From Botrytis cinerea B05.10 (Eukaryota; Ascomycota; Leotiomycetes; Helotiales; Sclerotiniaceae), in the NCBI RefSeq assembly GCF_000143535.2, contig NC_037319.1, positions 2,232,001 through 2,296,000 on the forward strand: 64,000 bases of DNA, written 5' to 3'. Positions 14,865 through 26,581 of this stretch are shown one piece after another; positions within the stretch are counted from its first letter, which is position 1, and every line of letters starts with the position of its first letter. The translations under genes and the position numbers were made by a program. Below the pieces are notes generated by a model. The model was not told the DNA's origin, did no database searches, and was given only the letters and a program-made list of their open reading frames with translations.

Positions 14865-15047
14865 TATTACAAAACAAAACGTAACCAGCTCAATTAAATA
14901 TATAACAATGAACCTCTCAAATCTATTGTATATCGAATGAGGCCCGCACACATATAAATTATATAATTTGCATAGTTATAGAAAAGCAATGAAAAGTCTT
15001 GGTGCCACAATATACTAGTTGATTCATTACTATTATTCATCCTAACA
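14865..15047 (+). repeat. 3' LTR of chromodomain gypsy element
   Basis: Aligns with 7650-7832. The 5' TG is mutated to TA, while the 3' CCTAACA end is kept. A purine-rich AAAGAGAAAGG tract lies just upstream (14851-14861), as expected of a polypurine tract. Confidence 0.9.
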
Positions 15048-15218
15048 ATTATTGTATTATATTATATATATTGAAATCGTATATTTGATATATTAATTAT
15101 TATAATTTAATCTTATTCTTTCTTATTACTATTAAAGGCTGGAAATTGATTATTTAATAAATAATAATTTGAATCTATATTATTGTTTTCGTTCGATATT
15201 GTAAAAGTCTATATTGAA

Positions 15219-15249
15219 TATAACTTTGCAAAAAGTTTGTAAAATTATA
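15219..15249. repeat. Palindromic repeat copy 2 (31 nt)
   Basis: Left arm TATAACTTTGCAAA is intact, centre AAG, right arm TTTGTAAAATTATA with two G/C-to-A/T changes. It lies in the minus-strand gypsy element just outside the inner element. Confidence 0.75.
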
Positions 15250-17143
15250 TTTTATAAAAAAGATAAAAGTATTTTTAAAAAAAGATATAAAAAAAAGAAA
15301 TTAATAAAAAATAGGATTTAAAAAAAACAAGAAAGATATTTTTGAAATAAAAAGTTATTAAATAAAGGATTATAATATTTTGAATTTCAAATGAAAAAAG
15401 AAAATAGAAACTCTATTTATCTTTATAAAACTTTTCTAACTTTTTTAAATTTAAATATAATTCTTTAAATAATCTAATTATAAAAACAATAAAAGGATAT
15501 AATACAAAAAAATGTATTTTTAATTCAAATAAAAAAGTTTTTGATTTTTAATAAAAATAAACGAAATTTATTATTCTATTTTATTTTAATGTATAATTGA
15601 TATTCTATCAATTACTTTAATATTATTAAAAAAGTATATTATATTGATAAATTAATAACTGAGATTTCTATTACGATATAAGTATTGATATTTATTAATA
15701 ATATAATATTTTAATTCTTTTATATATAATCTATTATATTCTTTATTATTATAAAATATTGAACAATTCATTTACTCCTTTTTAAATTTAACAATACTTC
15801 TAAAAGATTTTCAAGTTCATTTTCAATAATATCTTCTATATTCTCTTTTTCTTTTTCAACTAGAATATATTTTCTTTCTTTTTTAACAAACTTCTTAAAG
15901 CAGATTTTTGAATAAATTTTATCAATTAAAGTTCTATTTATTTCTTTTAGAATATAAATATTTTTATTCAATAAAACTTTGTTTACATAATATAGATCAA
16001 ACTATTAATATTCAAATTTCCTTTTTTTAAATATATCGATTTTTGATTGTAAATCAAATTAAAAAACTATATTCTTTATAATGATTTTCTTATTAATTAT
16101 ATTATTATCTTTATTAAAATATATCTTTTCATTCAAACAATATTGTTTCTTATATATTATCATTTCCTCCATATCTAAATCGTATATTTCTAATTAATGA
16201 AAATATAACACCAAAAAATCTTTACAAAAAATAATCTTTTCCCAATCTAAAACTTTTTATATATTATATTGCATTTTTATAAATAATATCAAATAGTATT
16301 CATAAATTATATAGAATAAAATCAAATTGATTAATCGATATATAATTACTTTATTAATAAACAATATTGTATTCAAATAATATAATTATTTATTTTTATT
16401 ATTTATTATCTTTATTAATTTATTAATTATAAATCTATATCCTTATTCAATTTGGTTGTTTATTTTCAAATTATAGACAAAGATCTATATCCATTTGATT
16501 TTATACTTTTTTAAAAAATATTCAATATATATCTTATTTTCGAATCCTTTATTTATAGAAATCTTATTAAAAACTGAATATCTATAAATAATATTTCAAA
16601 TAAAAGCAATAACAACTTACAATATTATATTTCTTAATAGCTTAATTTTAATTTAATTTAATAAATCATTTTATAAAAAAACAAAGTATTTATAGTTATT
16701 ATTCAAAAGTATATATATAATATTTAAACCGCATTTTTACTAACAAATGCTTATTTATATAAAATATAAGGATTCTTTTTAAACATTGAATTATCATTTC
16801 TAACAATTGGAATAGAATTTGATGAATCATTTGATATCTTTATACATTTCATTTCAATAATAAAGTTTATATACCTTATCAAATATGCTTTCAATTCTTT
16901 TATAATTGTATACTTTATATAAGTTATCAATTAATAATATTCTTTATTGTTATTTATTGATAATCTTATAATGCAATATATTACGAATTCCATTTTTATA
17001 TAAACACTTTTTATATACAAAGAATTCTAAGATACACTTTTTGAATTTCGAAAATTCTTGATTTATTATATCTTCGAAATATTACAAATTAATTAGATAT
17101 TAAATAATCTTTTGATTTTCACTATTATATTCCTTATTCAATT

Positions 17144-17174
17144 TATAATTTTATAAAAAGTTTATAAAGTTATA
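17144..17174. repeat. Palindromic repeat copy 3 (31 nt)
   Basis: Same length and centre. Left arm TATAATTTTATAAA and right arm TTTATAAAGTTATA differ from the arms of the other copies only by transitions. It sits between the reverse-transcriptase and integrase remnants of the outer gypsy element. Confidence 0.65.
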
Positions 17175-19135
17175 TATAATAAAAATATCTTTTATATTAT
17201 TGAATTGATTTACAATTTATTTATTAATATTTTCCTTTTTATTTTTTTTAAATATATCAAAGAATATAATTAATCTTTTTGAAAATCTATTAATAGCAAT
17301 ATAAATTATATCTTTAATATATTACATTTCAAAGTTGAATAATTTAATTTATACGATTTATTAAATAATCAAAATTTTAAGAAGGTCTATTATTATTTAA
17401 TTCAATTAAATAATTAAAACTTTAATATCTATTTTTAAAATAAAATATATTTTATATAAATCGAATTTATATTTTCAAAAAACTTTTAATATTTCTTTAT
17501 ACTTCTTTTTTATTATATTATAATTCTTTTCAATGTTATTTTATAATCCATTTTTAAAATGTATAATAATATATTTTCTTTTAAATTTTTATTCTAAATA
17601 TACTCTTTATTTATTAATATTAATATTTATTTCAAAAACAATTTGTTTAATAATTATTATATTTTTATAATTTAAAAATATTAGAATTGAAAATTTAATT
17701 AAATTCTCCTTTAGTAATTTCATTATTTGTTTTTATTTAATTATTCATAAAAATTCAATATCCTTCTTAAATAAATAATATAATAATTCTATTTTTTATA
17801 CAAACTTTTCAATTTATATTTTATAGTATATACAAATATCTAGAAATATTCAAATTTTTATTACTAATTTAAATTCTAATTAATTAAGGATCTTTTTGAT
17901 TTTGATTTTTATAAACTTTTATTCTTTTAATTCAATTATATAATCTATTATTTTTATTTTATTATAATATTATTTAAATTTTGTATTAATAATACAGTTT
18001 GTATATTTAAGATATTTAAGAATTCTATTAATTGTTTAAATATATTTTAAAACAAACTTTTATATATTCAATATTATTTTTTTATTATTATATATCATTT
18101 TCGATTCTTTAATACTAATATTATTTAAAAAGGATATTACTATTATTGAAATTAAATTATTAAGAATTTTTATAATAATATAATAAAATTGAATTATTGA
18201 ATTGATTATTCTTTAGAGAAGTATAATATATTAAAAAAAATCAAATAGGATTTGAAATATTATTAAATCTTTATTTTCGAAAGTTAGAAATATTTGATTA
18301 TAATTAGAAAAGAAATTAATTAATAAAGTTATTATATAATTTACAAAATTTTCTATAAAAGTATTTATATTAGAAGGTAGATTTGTATTTCGAATTGTAT
18401 ATCGATTTAATTCTATTATAATATTGATAATTCGATAGGCGTTTGGGATTTTCTTTTTTATTAAGAATTATGAATTACAATAGGGCTTATTATATGATTT
18501 GAAGATTCCTTGTTTTATTTTATTTTTAAATATAATAAAAACCATTTTCATTAAGGCTTTTGGAATTGGGAAATTAGGAGTTTGCTAAGCCTTATAAGGA
18601 ATAATTCTAATTCTTTGTAATAGAATTATATCCTTTTATATCTATTTAATATATATTTAATCGAATATTAAGATCCTTTTTCGATTGAAAAGGTAAATTA
18701 TTAATATATTTCTTTTCAAATTTATTAAAAGATCTTTGCAATCAATTATCTTTGTTTTTTTTAAAATAAACCGATATCTTTCAGATTCTTTATTGAAGTG
18801 GGATATAAGAAACTCTTTCCATTTTCCAAATAGCTTTTGATATGAATTTCTTAATTGATTATATTCAAATTAATTGTTTTTTCTATTAGAGGGTTTTTTA
18901 ATAATATTATTTAATTAATTCGAAGGGTGGATTTTTATAGTTTTGTTCTTATATATTATATTTATTTGTTCTATATTATTATTTATAATATGAATATTAA
19001 ATAATTCTTTAAAGGTTTGAGAGGATATAATGTGTTTTCTTTTATTTGATTTTTTTAATATATTGAAATAGAATTTCTGAAATTCAATATTAAAGAAAGT
19101 ATATATTCTTATAAAATATTTTATCTTATTATTAT

Positions 19136-19166
19136 TATAATTTTGCAAAAAGTTTGTAAAGTTATA
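19136..19166. repeat. Palindromic repeat copy 4 (31 nt)
   Basis: Left arm TATAATTTTGCAAA, centre AAG, right arm TTTGTAAAGTTATA. Only transitions separate it from the other copies. It lies in the outer gypsy element. Confidence 0.75.
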
Positions 19167-21865
19167 AGAATTGGGGGAATTAGGGAAATTACTGATATAT
19201 TGTTTCCTTAATATATTAATATTTAGTTTTTCAATTACATTATTATTTAAAACTTCTACCCAATATTTTAAATATTAATTTAAGTTTCTTTATTATTATT
19301 TATAATTGTAAGATATTATATATTACTTTGATATATAAAGTTAATCTTTTTTATAATAAATTATAATATATTTAATAATAATTTATTGCAAATATTTTTT
19401 ATAATATAAATATTAATTATATTTAAGATTCCTTTTAATATAATACAAATGTTTTTACAAATTCCTTTTAGATTTAAGGAGTTTATATTGATATTTACAA
19501 TAATTATTTGGATTAGACTAATAAATAGATTAAGTTTTCTAATCAAAATAAAATCGATTAGGTTGATTGTGGATTTTGAGTTTGAAATTGTATTGATTGG
19601 ATTTAGATTATTGATATTAATTTTAATTTTTGAAAGGCTTTTTTTATTTTCATTTGTAATATATATTAAATTAATATAATTTACTTATTTTAAGATTTTA
19701 GATTAAAAATTAATAGAAAATCGATTGATAATATTAATCAAATGATTATTCAATTTTGAAAATATAATAAAATTGTTTATTTTAATTATTTATTTTTTCC
19801 AAATAATTGAATATTCTTTAAATATTAGTTTTAGAAATATATTAATAATTGATAAAAGAATATTTTTATCAAACTCTTTTATATTATTGAAGGTATTTGT
19901 TATAAGTCTAAATATTATTCTTTTTTTTGGTTTTTTAGTTTTATTAATAATTCTTTTATAAATAATTTCTGATTTATTAAAATCTTGAATATTTATAAAT
20001 TCAATATCTGGTTTGGTTCTATTATAATTAAGAATATCTTTCTCAAAAGATATCAAATGAATATATTTAAGAATTTTTGAAATAAGAGTAGAATTTTGAT
20101 TCTTTATGTTTTTGATAAGTAATTTATGAACTTTATTAGGATTATATAAAGGTTGGTTATATTTTCTAGATTTAGAATTAATTGTATTAATATATTCATT
20201 TATAATAAAATTTTCTGAATTATTGATATTGAGAATTTCTATAATATATATATCTTCAATTAATTATATTTACTTTATTTCTTTTTATAATTGATTCTAT
20301 TCATTTAATTTAGTTTTTAAATTTATTACTTTAACAAAAGAACTTTGAATTTTATAATTATAAATAATAAATAAAGGATTCTCCTTTATATTCTTTAATC
20401 CTCAAAATAGTTTGTTATATTAATTATAATATATATATTTATAATTAATATACTTTTTAAAAATAAAACAATCCTTTTTGAAATTGTAATCTTCTTTTTT
20501 AGGATATTGGTTTTAACAAAAATAATAATATCTTTTTTAAATGATATTAATATATTCTATATTATTATTTATATTATCTTATATATTATTCAAACCTAAA
20601 AAGGAATAGTATATTGATATTTGGAATTGTATAATAAAAGGGATTCTATAATTCAAATAAAAATCAAATATTTATACTTTTCCTTTTGTTTTTTTAAAAG
20701 CTTTCTTTTATTGAATTATTATAGAAAAGTTTTCAAGTATTTTTGTAATTTATTTAATATTATTTATCTTTGGAATAATAGAACTTTTGATTTACATTTT
20801 AGTTTTCTTAAATGAAATGATAATATCAATTAACTCTTTCAAATTCAAATCTTTTTCAGAATTGTTTACTTTAAAAATCCTAAATTGGGATTCATTATTT
20901 ATATATTGTATTATTTATTGAAAGATTTTATTCTATTTTATTATATTAGATTTCTTTAGATTTATTTTAAATTCAATAATATATTTATAAATAGCTCTTT
21001 TAGAAATATTTTTCAAAAAAGTTTTAATAATTTTATTTTTAATTAAAGCTTTGTTTTTAATCAAGCATTAAGTAATTTGATTATATTGATATATAAAATA
21101 TATAAGTATATCAATATTATCTTCTTTTTTCTATTTATATTTTTTAATAAAACAATAAATATAATCTTTCGAATATATTTTCTAATAAATATTATTTATC
21201 AAATACTCTTTAAAAAAAGCAGGCTTAAATTTGCATTCCCAATCCTAATCTTTTTATTATTATTCTTTTATAGTTTTAATATTCTTTCGAAGAATTCTTT
21301 CTATTTATAATGGAATTCGAAAACAAAAGTCTTCCTTATTCATTCTATAATTGTATTGAAATTGTTTTATACCTTTATATTATTTTATAGTATTAGAATC
21401 TTGAAACTATAATATTCCTTTTTATTCAGAAAGGAATAATAATGGGATATTTGTTTTACTTAATTATTTCAAAATAACAATAAATTATATAATATTAATA
21501 TATTTATCTTATAAAAATATATTAATACTTTGCTTTTATTTAATAAATTCGATTTTTCATTATTTCTTTACTTGTTAAAGAAATAATTCTTTTTTTAAAA
21601 CTTCAGGAATATCTTTTTGTTTCCAAAAGTTAAATACAATAATCAAAATTGATATATTAAAAACCAAATTAGAAATCAAATCTCTTTTCCTTATTTGATT
21701 AATTTTTCCTTTAAATTTAATAAATTCCATTTTATTTAAAATGATTTCTTTCCTTTTTTTTCTAATATTTTATTCTTAATCGATTATTATAGATTACAAT
21801 TTTAAAAGGGTAGCAAGATTTTATATTATTGTTTTTATATAATTTCGAAATCTTTTATTTTTTTT

Positions 21866-21896
21866 TATAACTTTGCGAAAAGTTTATAAAATTATA
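21866..21896. repeat. Palindromic repeat copy 5 (31 nt)
   Basis: Left arm TATAACTTTGCGAA, then AAG, then TTTATAAAATTATA. It lies near the start-proximal side of the outer gypsy element on the minus strand. Confidence 0.65.
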
Positions 21897-22605
21897 AAGA
21901 GATCTATTGTATCTATAATAATCAATATTTTATTACTTTTTCGATATATTAATATTGGACTTTTTTTAATTTGTAATTTCCTATTTTTTCAAGTTTTCGA
22001 AATAGTTTTTGGTTAAAAAAGTATTTTTGTTTTTTGTTTCTTTTTTATTATTAAATAAGAAAGAATTCATTTTTGTATTATTAATGAATATTTATTAGAT
22101 GGCTATTAGTCTATTTTCATTCTAATTATATATAATCAAAACTCTATAGGAATTTTCTAGTTTTATAAATTTTTGAATTTTCATCTTATTTATTCTGGTG
22201 TCCTTTTGTTTATATAATTTGTAAATTGAAAAAGCAAAGATTTTCTTTTGATTTTCAAATAATACCAGCATTTTCATAGAAGGTTATTTTGTTTGAAATA
22301 GTTATAATATATTCTTTTGATATTGTAATGAATATAAATATAATAATAAAGTTTTTTCATTCCCTCTCTACTTTTATATTAAAAGGTTATATATCAGTTT
22401 TGAGTTTTTAGGAAAACAATGTTTCCCTTATTGCAACAATTATAAATTATAATACTATATTATTTATAGATATTCCAATACTCTCGTTACCTTAATCTAC
22501 CTATTATATTTAATAACCATTTACTTTCTAAAAATAATTTAAGAATTTAGATTTGCATATAGCTATTTAATCTTTCAATATTTTCTTCCCTGTATAGATT
22601 ATCAA

Positions 22606-22876
22606 TATAAACGAGTAAAAGATAGTAATAATTATATAAGAAAAGTCTTTATATATATCAAATATAAAACAAGTAATTATATATAGTAAAATAGAATAAA
22701 TCACTATATCGCAATAGCGAGATAAGGGAGACAATAAGAGCTGGGCATTCAATTCTTCAGGAGACAACTTTAAAAGATAGAAAATTCGATGATATTTTTA
22801 GGTCTACAGAAGAGAAGCTATAAATACTAAACGTTGGTAGCACGTGACCCTGAAGTCACGTGTTTTCACTCTCACA
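22606..22876 (-). repeat. LTR (right copy) of the minus-strand gypsy element
   Basis: Partner of 4503-4773. It retains more of the original GC toward its plus-strand right end (for example GGTAGCACGTGACCC and AAGTCACGTG). Followed by ATAT, matching the four bases before the left copy. Confidence 0.85.
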
Positions 22877-23609
22877 ATATTATTAATATAAATATATATT
22901 AAAAGATTAATAAACTTTCGAGATCTATTTTGTTTAACTTTTATAATTCTATTTCTTTTATATATACTAATATTTATAATCTATTTCATTATATAAATCA
23001 AATCAATAAAAAAATCTTTCTTATTTCAATTATAAAGGGTTTTCAATAATATATTATATTTTATAATCGCTTTTATTAATTAAAACTTTTTTTTTAATTA
23101 AAACTTTTTATATAATATAAATCAATAACAAAACAAAAATAATATCAATTAAATTATAAAAGTATTCAAAATATTCAATACTATTAACTTTAATATATAA
23201 ATTATCAATACATCAAAAATACCAACTTTTAAAATATATTTTATATCTCTTAATAAGTTAAACTATCCAATTCTTCTCTACAAATTAATCTATAATCTTT
23301 TCTATTAGATTTTTAATTATACAACTTATAAAAAGTATAAATCTTTATATTAATTTATTAATTTAATCAATTAAAATCTCTTTTTATTCTTTATTAAAAC
23401 ATTAATAAATATTTTTATAAACAAAAATACAAAAAACTGATCATCTTTTATATTATTAATATAATATAAAACAATCGATATTATAGGTTTTTGTAATAAT
23501 AATTATATTAAGTTTCTCTTCAATTTTGATTTAAATTATTATTAGTTCTATATAAATTTCTATAATTAATTTGAAATTCAATATAAATTTCATAATTAAT
23601 ATTTTATAA

Positions 23610-23655
23610 GATTCCAAATTTTGTATAAAATATGGGGTAGTGCAAGATGTCGGGA
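23610..23655 (-). repeat. Right terminal inverted repeat of outermost transposon
   Basis: Inverted partner of the repeat at 3142. It keeps the less mutated bases (TTGCACTACCCC where the left has TTACATTACCCC) and is followed by TA at 23656-23657 and then monooxygenase gene sequence. Confidence 0.8.
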
Positions 23656-25020
23656 TATCTATTGCATCAGTTCGTTTGATTTTCAATTTTCGGTCCAGCC
23701 AACATTTCCATATATCACATTTGGTTCAAGTCTAGCCTTAGGCATGAATCCCTAGATGGCTAACAAACGATACTCTAAAAAGACTCAGGACATACGCTCC
23801 ACAAGCAGAGATCCAACAATATTTCGAAGGGTTTGCGCTGAAATACCAGCTCGACAAGTCAACGACTTTCAACACAGAGATTGTCAGTGCCACATGGGAC
23901 GACTCACGCCTATTGTGGTTTGTTCAAACTCAAGACTCTAAGAGCAGTTCTCAGAAAATATGGTGCTGTAATGTGGTAGGTGAAATTTCTCTTCTTGCGG
24001 GACCTGCCTCCAGTCTACTATCGTTCCCAAATCGCTGTAATGCAGATCGGATGGCTTCATTGTCCAGGCTACTTGAGCTTTTTGAAATTATTATATATGC
24101 AGAGATTAACGTGTGTCAGCTTGTCAGTGCTGCGGGAGCATTTGGCATGCCTAAGAAGGCCGATATCGCAGGACTCAAAACATTCAAAGGCGAACAATGG
24201 CATCTTGGAAGTTGGCCAAAAGACGCCGATTTAAAAAACAAATCTGTAGCAGTCATTGGAACCGGGCAATCCGCCGGACAAGCCATTCCGAGTATTTATC
24301 CTGAGGTGAAGCAGTTGACGGTGTACCAGCGAAGTCCAGGACATTGTCTGCCTCGTAACGATGTTTCAATAAGCGGGTCCAGGAAGTGAGTGTTCTCTCA
24401 CATTCCATTGGTACAACGTAGCTACCGATGGTTTGGTATGGCACAGGTAAAGTCATCCCATACAATCTACTGGTGTCTGTTGAACTCTCTAATCACTCCT
24501 CTCAGTTTGGTTTCGTGGCCAAGCGCATATTCCACATCGGATCGTGGTGGCAGAAGTTTGTCGTCGGCATGGCCAAAAATCATCTGTACAATCAGATTAG
24601 CGATGACAATTTGCGACGCAAGCTGGAATCGAAGAGTCACTTCGGATGCAAACGTCCATTGAAGCTTGACACCTGGTACCCTATCTTCACCAATAACAAT
24701 GTTGATCTTGTGACGGATCCTGTGACGGGACTGACGGAAGATGGCATTCTTTCTAGAGAAGCAGAAGGAGGGCGTGAAATAGAGCGGAAAATGGATGTGT
24801 TGATTTGGGACACTGGTAAGTTGTCGGTCTTGTGCTTTGAACGACAGGTATTTATGGGACTAACCAATTCGCAACAAGGATACAACTCAAACTGTTGGTA
24901 CGAGAAGGATACGGAAGACGTAGCACCCACGAATATCGTAGGTCCTATATTACAGTGGTAATTGAATTGAAGTTATTCACTTCGTTCACACACAAACAAA
25001 TTCGGCACCCCTGTCCCGAC
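23656..25020 (+). pseudogene. Baeyer-Villiger-type flavin monooxygenase, 3' fragment
   Basis: Continuation of the gene begun at 2938. Pieces in order: a segment reading RTYAPQAEIQQYFEGFALKY (exon to 23975); an intron 23976-24119; LVSAAGAFGMP and the second, NADPH-binding Rossmann loop GTGQSAGQ (exon 24120-24385); YRWFGMAQ; FGFVAKRIF to VDVLIWDTG (24506-24815); and a last piece beginning IYGTNQFATR (from 24848). The order and motifs are those of class B monooxygenases. There is an apparent +1 frameshift near 23757 (LALGMNP, then RWLTND one base out of phase), and two putative introns are only 32-36 nt. The C-terminal 130 or so residues are missing: the P450 gene's stop lies at 25093. So the gene is broken by insertion, probably a frameshift and a 3' truncation. 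Confidence 0.78.
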
Positions 25021-25092
25021 TAGAGGTAGAACAGGGCCACCCCACCCGCGGGGCCCAGTGAAGCAGCGCAGCCTATTCCATCCAAAAGTAAT

Positions 25093-26581
25093 CTACCTCC
25101 TTCTGAATTCCACTTCCGCTCTCGGATTCGGCATACAGATCATTGCATTCAGGATATTCTCGGGCCGTTCCCCCCCCTTCAATCGAAACTCCCACTTCGT
25201 CAACAACTCGATCAACACGATCTTAATCTCATTTGCGGCTAAAAAACGTCCTGGACAAGCGTGATTTCCATACCCAAAGTTCAAAGACTCCGGCGAAGTG
25301 GTGACGAATTGGTGCCTGTCCTCATTCCCAGGAATCTGACGAAGCTTGTAGTATCGAAGACCATCGAATGGTAAGTGCGGTGTGTGAATTGCCCAGGCGG
25401 CGAATCCGAATCGGCTTCCAGCCGGTAGGGTTCCCGTGGAAAGATTGAGAGGAGAGGTTACGAGTCGGACATTGGTTACTTGAAAATTTAGAACATTTAG
25501 CTACTAGGACGAGGATTAACATACCTAGCGATGGGGGAGTCAATCTCTGACTCTCTTTCAAGAAGCTATCGAGTTTCCAGAGCTTGGCCAAGTTCGTTTT
25601 CGTGACACCATCAATCTGCTGAATCTCCTCCCGCAATATCTCAATGTATTCTGGATATGCGCACAGATCATAGATCGCTGCTGTAATTGCCATGGATGTC
25701 GTATGAATAGCGGCGAACGAGAGGCTCATCTGGTTATTTGCAATCTTTTCAGGATCTTTCTTTTTAATGCGATTTTGAATCCATGTGATCATATTCTCTT
25801 GCCCAGTGGCGAGTAGCGGCTTCACCAGTTCCACTCCCCGGTTCCTGACGTATTTCAGAATTTGCACTTCCTTGAGAAAAGGAGCCACAATAGTTCGAAT
25901 GAATTCTGGATATGCATTAATAGCATCTCGGGCTCCCATGCACAACAATGCATACTCAATCGAAGACTTCAGCCATTCCTCATCCCGACTCAGAGGTAGC
26001 CCAACAAAAACACGACCGCTTAACAACCCAACCAAACGAGTCACCTTGGGATACACGGGAATCGATGTCCAGTCCTTGCATGATCCGAGTTCTTTATCCA
26101 ATCCATAGCCGATCTCATCTTGCATATCATCGATTGTGCTGGCAAGGTGTTTGGTGAGATCTAGCTTGAGTGCATGTATGAGCTCTGGTCCTGCCTCTTT
26201 TCCTACGCCTGTGTGCTTGGCTGTGAAAGACCGCTGAATATCCTGTATGAACGAAGTTTTGTTCTCTGGTAAGTTTCGGACTTCGTCGATCACTGAAATA
26301 GGGAGTATAACCAGGGGTGGTACGACAGGGACTAAGAACGGGCGGTCCGGGTACTGCTTTAACATCAGTACTAGCTAGTGATGAACATACTTCCTACTTA
26401 CCTTCCGTGTTCCTTCGACCAATGCTTGTCTCTGATCTGCGCCGAATGATCCAACGATTGGCAAGTCCAGTTTCTTTGGACGGGTAAGTACAAAGCCAGT
26501 GAATAGGATGATAACGAGAAGTATCGCGCCATTGACCAATGGCGAGCCAGAGGTTAACATTTTTAGGTCGCCAGAGGCCAT
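25093..26581 (-). CDS. Cytochrome P450 monooxygenase
   Basis: Three exons: 26402-26581, 25525-26356 and 25093-25478, giving about 465 residues. Exon 1 has a hydrophobic membrane anchor (AILLVIILFTGFVL, residues 19-32) followed by PIVGSFGADQ. Seen further on: the I-helix oxygen-binding region AAIHTTSMAIT, the K-helix ExxR as KESQR, and the heme-thiolate signature FGYGNHACPGRF with its cysteine ligand. Text such as FDGLRYYKLRQIPGNED resembles fungal P450s of terpenoid/secondary metabolism (ent-kaurene-oxidase-like group); I cannot name the substrate. The start at 26581 puts the membrane anchor close to the N terminus; an upstream in-frame ATG at 26647 is possible. The frame looks intact, unlike the neighbouring monooxygenase. 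The enzyme should sit in the ER membrane facing the cytosol with a P450 reductase partner. Confidence 0.87.

Larger units (their letters stand above)
7650..15047 (+). mobile_element. Chromodomain Ty3/gypsy retrotransposon, plus strand, RIP-inactivated
   Basis: A 7398-bp element with 183-bp LTRs at both ends and a perfect 5-bp duplication ATTAT immediately outside (7645-7649 and 15048-15052). Degenerate plus-strand pol can be followed in order. Reverse transcriptase starts with GGGY-LCIDYWNLN (about 9990-10050) and continues through FNLINTSITFQ. The catalytic YLDD box reads YLNN at 10312-10323, as expected from G-to-A RIP. An RNase H/LSR-like segment is near 11120-11150. Integrase follows, with YNSILIIINRFTKLIQYI at about 11878-11931, then an integrase C-terminal segment near 12470-12660. 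A chromodomain-like stretch lies at 12720-12850. Many in-frame stops; no function expected. About 2 kb between chromodomain and 3' LTR is unassigned. Confidence 0.88.
4503..22876 (-). mobile_element. Ty3/gypsy LTR retrotransposon, minus strand, interrupted by a second element
   Basis: Direct repeats of identical length (271 bp) at 4503-4773 and 22606-22876 bound this element. On the minus strand they read TG...CA (TGTGAGAGTG... to ...CGTTTACA, with RIP changes). A 4-bp ATAT flanks both sides, weak evidence in AT-rich DNA. Orientation comes from a polypurine tract AATGGGGAGAAA on the minus strand directly beside the left LTR, and from minus-strand pol remnants. A reverse-transcriptase segment lies near 18310-18575 (frame containing WFLIKKK and NAYRIINIIIELNRYTIR-like text). 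An integrase segment lies near 16430-16600, with a QIERGYRFI-like stretch comparable to NGxIERGHxxI of fungal gypsy integrases. Without the inner element it would be about 11 kb, long for a gypsy element, with about 3-4 kb after integrase that I cannot assign. Riddled with stops; inactive. Confidence 0.75.
3142..23655. mobile_element. 20.5-kb nested, RIP-degraded transposon insertion
   Basis: This extremely AT-rich block interrupts the monooxygenase gene. It has terminal inverted repeats. The left end at 3142 reads TCCCGACATCTTACATTACC, and the right end, reverse-complemented from 23655, reads TCCCGACATCTTGCACTACC. The arms extend about 40 bp and differ mainly by C/T and G/A changes. TA dinucleotides flank both ends (3140-3141 and 23656-23657), the target duplication of Tc1/mariner/pogo (Fot1-like) elements. 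Subtracting the nested LTR elements leaves about 2.1 kb (3142-4502 plus 22881-23655), the usual size of such transposons. I could not recognise transposase motifs in the degraded remainder, so the class rests on TIR, TA and size. Confidence 0.75.

Noticed and set aside
3142..23655. A CRISPR-like or bacterial origin for the short palindromes in the AT-rich block
   Set aside because: Copies are about 2 kb apart without regular spacers, lie inside retrotransposons, and the surroundings are eukaryotic.
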